This document shows positions 1 through 7,348 of a stretch of DNA of 28,699 nt, piece after piece; positions within the stretch are counted from its first letter, which is position 1, and every line of letters starts with the position of its first letter. The notes beneath the pieces are model-generated. The model was not told the origin of the DNA. It did no database searches and worked only from the letters and a program-made list of their open reading frames with translations. Position numbers and translations under genes: made by a program. The stretch comes from Schleiferiaceae bacterium (GTDB lineage Bacteria > Bacteroidota > Bacteroidia > Flavobacteriales > Schleiferiaceae), in contig JAKMGS010000006.1 of assembly GCA_022424815.1 (NCBI GenBank), positions 1 to 28,699 of the forward strand, read 5' to 3'.

Positions 1-303
1 GATACCGGCTCACTGGCTATCGGCGCCATCATCGCCGTGCTGGCCCTTGCCGTACGTAAAGAGTTCCTCCTGCCCATCATCGCTGGGGTTTTCCTCGCCG
101 AGAATGTTAGCGTCATCCTCCAGGTGAGCTACTTCAAATACACCAAAAAGAAATACGGTGAAGGCCGACGCATCTTCTTAATGAGCCCTCTCCACCACCA
201 TTACCAAAAGAAAGGCTACCCCGAAACCAAAATCGTCACACGATTCTGGATCGTAGGCATCATGCTCGCCGTCTTTGCCATCGCCACCCTCAAACTTCGA
301 TAA
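1..303 (+). CDS. mraY: Phospho-N-acetylmuramoyl-pentapeptide transferase, C-terminal part (5' end outside window)
   Basis: This integral membrane enzyme transfers phospho-MurNAc-pentapeptide from UDP to undecaprenyl phosphate, making lipid I. The reading frame is open from base 1, so the gene begins upstream of the window; about 100 C-terminal residues are present. The fragment starts with DTGSLAIG, the family's conserved cytoplasmic loop, and contains the histidine-rich signature SPLHHHYQKKGYPETKIV followed by a final hydrophobic helix ending in KLR. A preceding transmembrane segment (roughly residues 7-35 of the fragment) is also visible. It lies directly upstream of murD, the usual dcw order, with a 3-nt gap and in the same reading frame. 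Confidence 0.96.
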   Translation, partial: DTGSLAIGAIIAVLALAVRKEFLLPIIAGVFLAENVSVILQVSYFKYTKKKYGEGRRIFLMSPLHHHYQKKGYPETKIVTRFWIVGIMLAVFAIATLKLR

Positions 304-306
304 AAT

Positions 307-1674
307 TTGAACCACACCTACGGACATATTGCCATTCTTGGAGCCGGCGAAAGCGGCATGGGCGCAGCGCAACTGGCCGCCCGTGTAGGCGTGCGCGCTT
401 TCCTAAGCGAGTACGGCAGCCTGAGCGCTTCCGACAAGGCACTGCTGGAAAAGTGGGGCGTGGAATACGAGGAAGGCGGCCATACCCTGGAGCGCATCCT
501 AGCCGCCGACGGCGTGATTAAGAGTCCCGGAATCAAGCACACTACTCCGGTTGTGCAGGCCGTAAAGGCCGCAGGACTTCCATTGATGGGAGAAGTGGAC
601 TGGGCAACGCTGTACACAAAGGCACCCATTGTTGCGGTGACCGGCAGCAATGGTAAAACCACCACAGCCAACCTCTGCCACCACATCATCAGTGGCGAGA
701 AGGATTGCGTTTTGGCGGGGAATATCGGTTTGAGTTTGGGTCGCGCTTTGGCGGAACGCATGAAGGCTAATACCGAAGATCCTGAGGTGATCGTCATAGA
801 GGTGAGCAGTTTCCAATTAGACGATGCACGCCACCTCTCTCCAATGGTAGGCATCCTCACCAACATTACCCCGGACCACCTGGACCGCTACAATTATAGC
901 ATAGATGAATACGCTGCAAGCAAGTTGCAGATGCTCGAATACACCAAAAAAGAGGGCTTCTTCCTCTTCTGCGATGACGACCCCATCACCATGGGACACC
1001 TCGCGCCGCACCTCGAAAAAGGAACACTCCCGAACATGATAGCCTTCGGCATTCAAGAACACGGAAGCGAATTCCGCAAAGCAAAAGGATTGAACAACAC
1101 CATAGAAATAACTATAAACAACGAAGCAATGACAATTGAAGAATTGGCCCTACAGGGCAAGCACAACATGTACAACAGCATGGCTGCAGGACTAGGCAGC
1201 ACTTTGATGAACATCCGTAAGGAAACCATCCGTACCAAACTGGCTTCTTTCGACGCTCTTGAGCACCGATTAGAGAATGTACTCAACATTAGTGGTGTGG
1301 AGTATATCAATGATAGTAAAGCCACTAATGTGAACGCTACTTACTATGCCTTAGAGTGTCAAATGAAGCCAGTTGTATGGATACTAGGCGGAGTCGATAA
1401 AGGCAATGATTACAATGAATTAATCCCGCTAGTAAAAAATAAGATAAAAGCAATTGTAGCCTTAGGAGTAGACAATAGTAAAATCCTTGATGCCTTTCAA
1501 GGAATAGTGGAAATTGTGGATACTGATTCCATGGAAAAAGCCGTTCGCAAAGCATCTCGTTTGGCAGAAAAAGGTGATGTCGTGTTGTTAAGCCCATGCT
1601 GCGCATCTTTTGATCTTTTTGAGAACTATGAAGACCGAGGGCGTCAGTTTAAAAACGCCATACGTAACCTATAA
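307..1674 (+). CDS. murD: UDP-N-acetylmuramoyl-L-alanine--D-glutamate ligase
   Basis: Cytoplasmic ATP-dependent ligase that adds D-glutamate to UDP-MurNAc-L-Ala. The protein has 455 aa, normal for MurD. An N-terminal Rossmann-like UDP-binding region begins HIAILGAGESGMG (residues 7-19). The ATP P-loop TGSNGKTT is at 112-119, followed by the central-domain ITPDHLDRY segment and the C-terminal-domain INDSKATN and GGVDKG segments. The start must be the TTG at 307: the mraY stop at 301-303 is in the same frame and only one codon separates it from TTG, with no ATG before the conserved HIAILGAG. Composition changes inside the gene, from about 56% GC (361-1080) to about 38% (1261-1560) by hand count, although the protein reads as an intact MurD throughout. 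Confidence 0.96.
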   Translation: MNHTYGHIAILGAGESGMGAAQLAARVGVRAFLSEYGSLSASDKALLEKWGVEYEEGGHTLERILAADGVIKSPGIKHTTPVVQAVKAAGLPLMGEVDWATLYTKAPIVAVTGSNGKTTTANLCHHIISGEKDCVLAGNIGLSLGRALAERMKANTEDPEVIVIEVSSFQLDDARHLSPMVGILTNITPDHLDRYNYSIDEYAASKLQMLEYTKKEGFFLFCDDDPITMGHLAPHLEKGTLPNMIAFGIQEHGSEFRKAKGLNNTIEITINNEAMTIEELALQGKHNMYNSMAAGLGSTLMNIRKETIRTKLASFDALEHRLENVLNISGVEYINDSKATNVNATYYALECQMKPVVWILGGVDKGNDYNELIPLVKNKIKAIVALGVDNSKILDAFQGIVEIVDTDSMEKAVRKASRLAEKGDVVLLSPCCASFDLFENYEDRGRQFKNAIRNL

Positions 1675-2872
1675 TTTTAGCCCTTTGAGTGTAGTACAAA
1701 AATACTTGAAAGGAGACCGTTATCTCTGGGCATTAATCCTCTTGCTAATGGTCATCAGTTTCTTGCCTGTATACAGTGCGAGTAGTTCACTTGCCTATAA
1801 GTTTGGCGGTGGAAATACATTCAAGTATTTGACAAAACACCTTATTCATTTGGTGCTTGGCGGTGTTCTTATGTATGCTGTCCACCGCTTGAATTTCAGA
1901 ATTATAGGAAAGTTGTCCTTGGCTATTTTACCTATCGCCATACTTATGCTCATCGTGACATTAGTCCAAGGAGATGAGATGGGCGGTGCAAATGCATCAA
2001 GATGGGTGCGAATACCGTTTCTAGGGTTTAGTTTCCAAACATCAGCCTTTGCTTCGTTGGCATTGCTAGTTTGGCTTGCTAGATGGTTTGCTAAACCTCG
2101 AGACATGGTCCCATTTAAAAGTTTGTACTGGCCACTGGGCGCTATCATATTAACGCTTGTTTTTATTCTGCCCGCTGATTTTTCAACCACAGCAATCATC
2201 TTTATGATGACTTTTATATTAATGTTTGTTGCAGGTGTTCCGCTAAAGCACCTTGGTAAAATCATCGGTATAGCGATAGCTGGTTTAGGTTTATTTATAC
2301 TCATAATAATGGCCTTCCCTAACATCTCAAATAGACTTAGTACCTGGAAAGCGCGTATTGTCAACTTTACAAGCAGTGATGTTTCTGATGACGCTTCTTA
2401 TCAGACAGACTTAGCAAAAATGGCCATTGCGGAAGGGTATATTTTCGGAAAAGGCCCAGGCAAAAGCGTTCAAAAAAACTTTTTACCACAGAGCAATAGT
2501 GATTTTGTATTTGCCATAATCACTGAAGAATATGGCTTATTTGGCTCGAGCTTAGTCATACTGTTGTATGCGGGTATATTCAGGAGAATGGTTAGAATCG
2601 CTCGGAAAGCTCATACCAAATTTGGTACGCTCTTAGTTTTAGCTGCCGGATCAGGAATGATTTTGCAAACTCTGGTAAACATGAGCGTAGCTTCAGACGC
2701 TATCCCAGTGACCGGACAAACCTTACCTTTTTTAAGTGCTGGTGGATCCTCCATCTGGATGACATGTATTGCTCTTGGCATCATCCTCAGTGTAAGTCAT
2801 ACTGATGTTGAAAAAATCATCGGAGACAACGCACAAGAGTTGGAAGAAAACGAACTAGAAACGCCCTTTTAA
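1628..2872 (+). CDS. ftsW: Peptidoglycan glycosyltransferase FtsW (SEDS family)
   Basis: Multi-pass membrane protein that polymerises lipid II at the division septum together with its partner class B PBP. SEDS features are visible: the N-terminal GDRYLW then hydrophobic helix with FLPVYSASS, the loop segment YQTDLAKMAIAEGYIFGKGPG, the NSDFVFAIITEEYGLFG motif with the conserved Asp, and PVTGQTLPFLSAGGSS near the C terminus. The canonical QPSE of RodA/FtsW reads QTSA here. The start is uncertain. ATG 1628 overlaps murD by 47 nt. TTG 1685, 10 nt after the murD stop, gives a protein starting just before KYLKGDRYLW, which fits relatives better. The frame is also open back to TTG 1610. FtsW is preferred over RodA because of its position between murD and murG. 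Confidence 0.95.
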   Translation: MKTEGVSLKTPYVTYNFSPLSVVQKYLKGDRYLWALILLLMVISFLPVYSASSSLAYKFGGGNTFKYLTKHLIHLVLGGVLMYAVHRLNFRIIGKLSLAILPIAILMLIVTLVQGDEMGGANASRWVRIPFLGFSFQTSAFASLALLVWLARWFAKPRDMVPFKSLYWPLGAIILTLVFILPADFSTTAIIFMMTFILMFVAGVPLKHLGKIIGIAIAGLGLFILIIMAFPNISNRLSTWKARIVNFTSSDVSDDASYQTDLAKMAIAEGYIFGKGPGKSVQKNFLPQSNSDFVFAIITEEYGLFGSSLVILLYAGIFRRMVRIARKAHTKFGTLLVLAAGSGMILQTLVNMSVASDAIPVTGQTLPFLSAGGSSIWMTCIALGIILSVSHTDVEKIIGDNAQELEENELETPF

Positions 2873-2874
2873 TT

Positions 2875-3960
2875 ATGAATAAAACTTTCATCATAAGTGG
2901 CGGTGGCACTGGAGGCCACATATTTCCAGCACTGAGTATTGCATGGGAATTACAACAGCGTTATCCTGATTCAAGAATTCAATTCATTGGTGCAAAGGGT
3001 AAAATGGAAATGGACCGCGTTCCTAAAGCTGGTTTTGATATTATCGGTGTCCCTATTGGCGGTATAAACAGGCAACAACCCTGGAAAAGTTGGAACGTAC
3101 CGTTCAAACTAGTCTATGCACTATGGCGTTGTCGATCAATCCTCAGAAAACTTAAACCTAGTGTGGTCATAGGGACGGGAGGTTACGCTAGTGGTCCTGC
3201 GTTATTTATGGCACAAAGAATGGGTATTCCAACATTAGTACAAGAGCAAAATTCTTACGCCGGAATCACCAATATTCGGCTTGGAGCCAAGGCCAACCTA
3301 ATCTGTACCGCATATAAAAATGTCGAACGGTTTTTTCCGTCCGATAAAGTGCGTCTCACTGGCAACCCGATAAGAAAAGAATTTAGAAGTCCATTACCGA
3401 ACAATGTTGACAGCAAAAAGAAATTAGGATTTGACGCTAGGAAAAAGGTTTTGTTAGTCTTGGGAGGGAGTCTTGGTGCACGTGCTATTAACGCTCAAAT
3501 GAATGCCAGTTTGGATATACTTCGAGGACAAGGATGGCAGATTTTATGGCAATGTGGCAAGCTATACGAAAAGGAGTATGTACCCAACTCGAGCGACGAT
3601 TCAAAGATTCAGGCTTTCATAGATGATATGGCTACAGCTTATGCCGCCGCAGATGTTATTGTAAGTAGGGCTGGCGCAGGTACGCTCAGTGAACTTTGTC
3701 TAATAGGTAAAGCCGCGATTCTTATTCCCAGCCCTAATGTTTCTGAAGATCATCAAACACACAATGCACGCGCTTTAAGTGATAATGGTGCGGCAATCTT
3801 AATTCCTGAAAGGGAGTTGGCAAAAAGATTTGAAATAGAGCTAGCCGCACTTGCTAAGAATAAGGCTCGCAGAAACAGATTAGGCGAAAACATTAAAAAG
3901 CTAGGACGGCCATGTGCCACAGAGGATATCGTTGATCATATTACACGTTTAATGAAATGA
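2875..3960 (+). CDS. murG: UDP-GlcNAc:lipid I N-acetylglucosaminyltransferase MurG
   Basis: Peripheral inner-membrane GT28 glycosyltransferase that adds GlcNAc to lipid I to form lipid II. The 361-aa length is typical. The glycine-rich loop SGGGTGGHIFPAL is at residues 8-20, GTGGYASGPALF at 100-111, QEQNSYAGITN at 123-133, and the second Rossmann loop GGSLGARAIN at 197-206. The UDP-GlcNAc site SRAGAGTLSEL is at 264-274, with the following EDHQTHNA segment containing the conserved Gln. The gene starts 2 nt after the ftsW stop and ends in a 4-nt ATGA overlap with murC, consistent with translational coupling inside the dcw transcript. Confidence 0.97.
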   Translation: MNKTFIISGGGTGGHIFPALSIAWELQQRYPDSRIQFIGAKGKMEMDRVPKAGFDIIGVPIGGINRQQPWKSWNVPFKLVYALWRCRSILRKLKPSVVIGTGGYASGPALFMAQRMGIPTLVQEQNSYAGITNIRLGAKANLICTAYKNVERFFPSDKVRLTGNPIRKEFRSPLPNNVDSKKKLGFDARKKVLLVLGGSLGARAINAQMNASLDILRGQGWQILWQCGKLYEKEYVPNSSDDSKIQAFIDDMATAYAAADVIVSRAGAGTLSELCLIGKAAILIPSPNVSEDHQTHNARALSDNGAAILIPERELAKRFEIELAALAKNKARRNRLGENIKKLGRPCATEDIVDHITRLMK

Positions 3961-5261
3961 CAGCATTGAATTCACATATTGTTTTCATCGGTATTGGTGG
4001 CATAGGGATGAGCGCAATGGCACGACATTGTTTACGTCAGGGCAAGCCTGTATTTGGGTATGACAAAGTTCGCACCAAATTGACTGCTGAGCTGGAGGCC
4101 GAAGGCGCAATTATCACTTACGAAGAAGATCTAAATGACTACCCAGGATGGTCGGCGAATGAAACTACGGTAGTTTACACTCCTGCTATTCCAGCAACTA
4201 ATGTTTGGATGATCTACTTTCAGGATTTTAACCCGATAAAACGTTCAGAAGCATTGGCTGTTGTCGCAAATGCAATGCGTTGTCTAGCAGTTGCTGGTAC
4301 TCATGGTAAAACGAGTACTTCTGCTTTATTAACCCACATTTTGACAGAAGCTGGGCTTGATCCTACTGCATTCATTGGTGGTATCATGACGGAGACAGGT
4401 ACAAATTATCGATTAGGCAATGGACCCTGGGCAGTAGTTGAGGCTGATGAATTTGACCGTTCTTTTCTTAAACTATACCCAGAAGCGGCAGCTATCACCA
4501 CTGTAGATGCTGACCATTTAGACATTTACGGGGACGAATCAATGTTGATAGATGCCTTTGATTCGTTCAGGGCACAAGTAACTATGGCAGTCTTTACTCC
4601 CACCGTAATTAAGCAAACTATCTTAGTTGGTAATGAGGGTAGCCATGCTTGGGCAAGTGCTGTGACCCCAAGAAATGGGGCGTTTTATTTCAACTTACAC
4701 TTGGCAGGCAGAGAAATTCAAACAGAGCTCCACATGCCAGGGCATCATAACGTATCAAATGCGGTTCTAGCAGCGTCCTTGGCACATTACGCCGGCGTAA
4801 ATCTTCATACAATCGGCGATGCCATTAAAAGCTTTACCGGTATTAAAAGAAGATTCGAATACCACTTAAAATCACCCATAACATTAATCGAAGATTACGC
4901 TCATCACCCGACGGAAATCAACGCACTATTGAGCAGTGTAAAAGCACTATACCCAGAGGATAAAATTTGTCTTTGTTTTCAGCCTCATTTATACAGTCGA
5001 ACCACGGATTTCATGGATGGTTTTGCCAAAACCCTAGGACTTGCTGACTATATCTTGCTTCTGCCTATTTACCCTGCACGAGAATTGCCTATCGAAGGGA
5101 TTACCTCAGAGGTACTTGCAAGCAAAATTCCTAATGCCATCGTCGTACAAAAAGATTCTTTAGCTCGAGCCGTGAAAAACACTAATGCTACCGTTGTATT
5201 AGTTGTAGGCGCAGGAGATATCGGAGACCTAGTTCCTGAGATTAAAGCCGAATTCACATGA
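3957..5261 (+). CDS. murC: UDP-N-acetylmuramate--L-alanine ligase
   Basis: Cytoplasmic ATP-dependent ligase that adds the first amino acid (L-Ala) to UDP-MurNAc. The 434-aa protein has an N-terminal dinucleotide-like fold beginning HIVFIGIGGIGMSAMA (residues 7-22), the Mur ligase P-loop AGTHGKTST at 113-121, the EADEFDRSFL segment in the central domain, VDADHLDIYG, and EDYAHHPTEI in the C-terminal domain followed by QPHLYSRT. It overlaps murG and ftsQ by 4 nt each (ATGA). MurC rather than Mpl is favoured because of its dcw position and length. Confidence 0.96.
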   Translation: MTALNSHIVFIGIGGIGMSAMARHCLRQGKPVFGYDKVRTKLTAELEAEGAIITYEEDLNDYPGWSANETTVVYTPAIPATNVWMIYFQDFNPIKRSEALAVVANAMRCLAVAGTHGKTSTSALLTHILTEAGLDPTAFIGGIMTETGTNYRLGNGPWAVVEADEFDRSFLKLYPEAAAITTVDADHLDIYGDESMLIDAFDSFRAQVTMAVFTPTVIKQTILVGNEGSHAWASAVTPRNGAFYFNLHLAGREIQTELHMPGHHNVSNAVLAASLAHYAGVNLHTIGDAIKSFTGIKRRFEYHLKSPITLIEDYAHHPTEINALLSSVKALYPEDKICLCFQPHLYSRTTDFMDGFAKTLGLADYILLLPIYPARELPIEGITSEVLASKIPNAIVVQKDSLARAVKNTNATVVLVVGAGDIGDLVPEIKAEFT

Positions 5262-5986
5262 GAAAACTAAAAGTCTTGAGGTTTATTGGCATTGTCACAG
5301 GTATCGGGTGTATGATTTGGGTATTTATAGCAGCCCAACTAAGTAGTAACAATTGGACTGTTTCTAATAGTGATATATCCTTTGAATATTCTGAAAATCA
5401 ATTAGTTATTGATGAAACTAAGGTTCAAGACTTGGTTGAAACCTTCCTAGTACAGCAATCTGATAGTGCTGTCTTAGGCATGGATTTACAATTGTTAGAA
5501 ACCTCTCTGGAGTCCCTTCCATACGTGGCCGAAGCTCAAGTATATTGGAATTTGAACAACACACTAGTCGTGGAATTGCGCGCAATACAGGCGAGAGCCA
5601 AGATTTTAATGGAGCAATCCAAATTTCTCTTGACCCAAGAAGGAGCTGTATTACCGGCACCATCATTCGCCCAAATTGATTTACCAATTTGCACTGGAAT
5701 ACATGATAGCGATGAGGCTGCCACGACAAAAATTGCTCTTGATGTCATTGATGCTTCGAAATGCTATAACGAAAATGGTATCGCACAAATCCATTTCGAC
5801 GACAAAAAGATCATCATTACACCACGAGGTATTTCGCACAATGTTTCGGTCAATAGAGATAAACGTCTAGGCACTGATTTAGACAAGTTGGCTGCCTATT
5901 ACGCGGCGAGTACAGAGGAAGAGTTGGCTGAAATTCGCCATCTCGATTTACGATTTAAAAACCAAGTTATAACCACCGTACAATGA
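5258..5986 (+). CDS. ftsQ: Cell division protein FtsQ/DivIB-like
   Basis: Bitopic divisome protein that bridges early and late division proteins. The 242-aa protein has a short cytoplasmic N terminus (MRKLKVLR), one hydrophobic membrane segment at about residues 9-27, and a periplasmic remainder. The region around SLESLPYVAEAQVYWNLNN (about residues 85-105) resembles the FtsQ-type beta domain that follows POTRA, where conserved 'P-V-A-V-' style strands occur in this family. Sequence conservation is weak, as usual for FtsQ, so position between murC and ftsA (4-nt overlaps both sides) carries much of the assignment. It is one of the most AT-rich genes in the window (a sampled 60-nt stretch at 5341-5400 is about 27% GC). 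Confidence 0.88.
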   Translation: MRKLKVLRFIGIVTGIGCMIWVFIAAQLSSNNWTVSNSDISFEYSENQLVIDETKVQDLVETFLVQQSDSAVLGMDLQLLETSLESLPYVAEAQVYWNLNNTLVVELRAIQARAKILMEQSKFLLTQEGAVLPAPSFAQIDLPICTGIHDSDEAATTKIALDVIDASKCYNENGIAQIHFDDKKIIITPRGISHNVSVNRDKRLGTDLDKLAAYYAASTEEELAEIRHLDLRFKNQVITTVQ

Positions 5987-7347
5987 CAAAACATGCCCCA
6001 CTTGCTGTTGGACTGGATATCGGTACTACCAAAATTGTAGCCGTTGTAGGCCGTCTGAACGAGCATAGAAAAATAGAAGTTCTTGGCATAGGTAAGAGCA
6101 AAAGCTTAGGCGTGCAACGCGGTGTTGTTGCCAACATTACATTAACGATTGAGAGTATACAAGCTGCCGTTAAAATGGCGGAAGAGAACTCTGGGCTAAA
6201 GATCACCGAAGTGATGGTAGGTATTGCTGGACAGCATATCCGCTCTATGCGACACAGCGATTACATCATGCGTGAAGATGCAGAGGCTATTATCGACGTT
6301 ACAGATTTAGAAAAGTTAGCCAAGAATGTCCACAATCTCGTCATGATGCCTGGAGAACAAATCCTTCATGCACTTCCACAAGAATACAGGGTTGATGGGG
6401 ATAGTAATATTATCAATCCTCAGGGAATGTATGGCTCTCGTTTAGAAGCTAATTTCCATATTGTCGTTGGACAAATTGCTTCGATAAAAAACATCGTCCG
6501 TTGTGTCGAGCAAAGTGAGCTAACTGTTGGAGATATAACCTTGGAGCCACTGGCTTCCTCTGCTGCCGTGCTCGCGGAAGAAGAAAAAGATGCCGGCGTT
6601 GTTCTAGTGGATATTGGTGGCGGTACAACCGATATTGCGATTTTCAAAGACAATATCATTCGTCATACAGCGGTTATTCCATTTGGGGGCAAAGTAATTA
6701 CAGAAGATATCAAAGAAGGCTGTGAGATCATTGAAAAGCAAGCGGAAACCTTGAAAATTAAATTCGGTTCTGCTTGGCCGGGAGAAAATAAAGAGAATGA
6801 AATCGTAAGTATCCCAGGACTCAGAGGTAGACCCCCAAAGGAAATAAGCCTAAAAACCCTGTCAAAAATTATCAATGCGCGTGTGCGTGAGATCATGGAA
6901 AGTGTCATTGCTGAAATCCGCAATTACCAACAAAATGACCCGCGAAAGCGATTGATAGCAGGTATTGTACTAACTGGTGGTGGATCCCAATTAAAACATA
7001 TGGGACAGCTAGTGGAGTATCTAACCGGGATGTCAACTCGTATAGGGTATCCAAATGAGCACTTGGCCAGCGGATACGCTAAGGAATTGGCGAGTCCAGT
7101 GTATGCTACTTCTATAGGCCTTTTATCCATGGCTCTCGAAACCACGACCCATGCCATGGCATATGATCCCACCGAAACAGATATGCCCGCAATAGAGGCT
7201 GATATCGAGGTACCAGAAGTGCAAGAAGAGGAAGGGTCACCTACTCAAACGGGAAGTACTAAGGCACCTCCCCGTAAGGACCCATTCTGGAAAGGATTTA
7301 TCACAAATATTAAAGATTGGTTAGAAAACGACGAAGACGTAGAATAA
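5983..7347 (+). CDS. ftsA: Cell division protein FtsA (actin-like FtsZ membrane anchor)
   Basis: Actin/Hsp70-fold ATPase that tethers FtsZ to the membrane and recruits later division proteins. The 454-aa protein has phosphate-1 loop GLDIGTTKIVAVVG at residues 10-23, the FtsA-specific insertion domain starting near IAGQHIRSMR (81-90), phosphate-2 loop VDIGGGTTDIAIF at 209-221, and an adenosine-binding LTGGGSQLKHM motif near residue 330. The acidic, Pro-rich stretch after about residue 395 ends in KDPFWKGFITNIKDWLEND, a plausible amphipathic membrane-targeting helix. It overlaps ftsQ by 4 nt, and its stop lies 1 nt before the ftsZ start. Confidence 0.97.
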   Translation: MTKHAPLAVGLDIGTTKIVAVVGRLNEHRKIEVLGIGKSKSLGVQRGVVANITLTIESIQAAVKMAEENSGLKITEVMVGIAGQHIRSMRHSDYIMREDAEAIIDVTDLEKLAKNVHNLVMMPGEQILHALPQEYRVDGDSNIINPQGMYGSRLEANFHIVVGQIASIKNIVRCVEQSELTVGDITLEPLASSAAVLAEEEKDAGVVLVDIGGGTTDIAIFKDNIIRHTAVIPFGGKVITEDIKEGCEIIEKQAETLKIKFGSAWPGENKENEIVSIPGLRGRPPKEISLKTLSKIINARVREIMESVIAEIRNYQQNDPRKRLIAGIVLTGGGSQLKHMGQLVEYLTGMSTRIGYPNEHLASGYAKELASPVYATSIGLLSMALETTTHAMAYDPTETDMPAIEADIEVPEVQEEEGSPTQTGSTKAPPRKDPFWKGFITNIKDWLENDEDVE

Positions 7348-7348
7348 T

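Noticed and set aside
318..866. 182-aa open frame on the - strand opposite murD
   Set aside because: It is antisense to strongly conserved murD sequence, has no domain or signal, and arises from the GC-rich codon pattern of murD. The same applies to other long antisense frames at 1846-2364, 8680-9132, 13865-14383 and 20256-20702.
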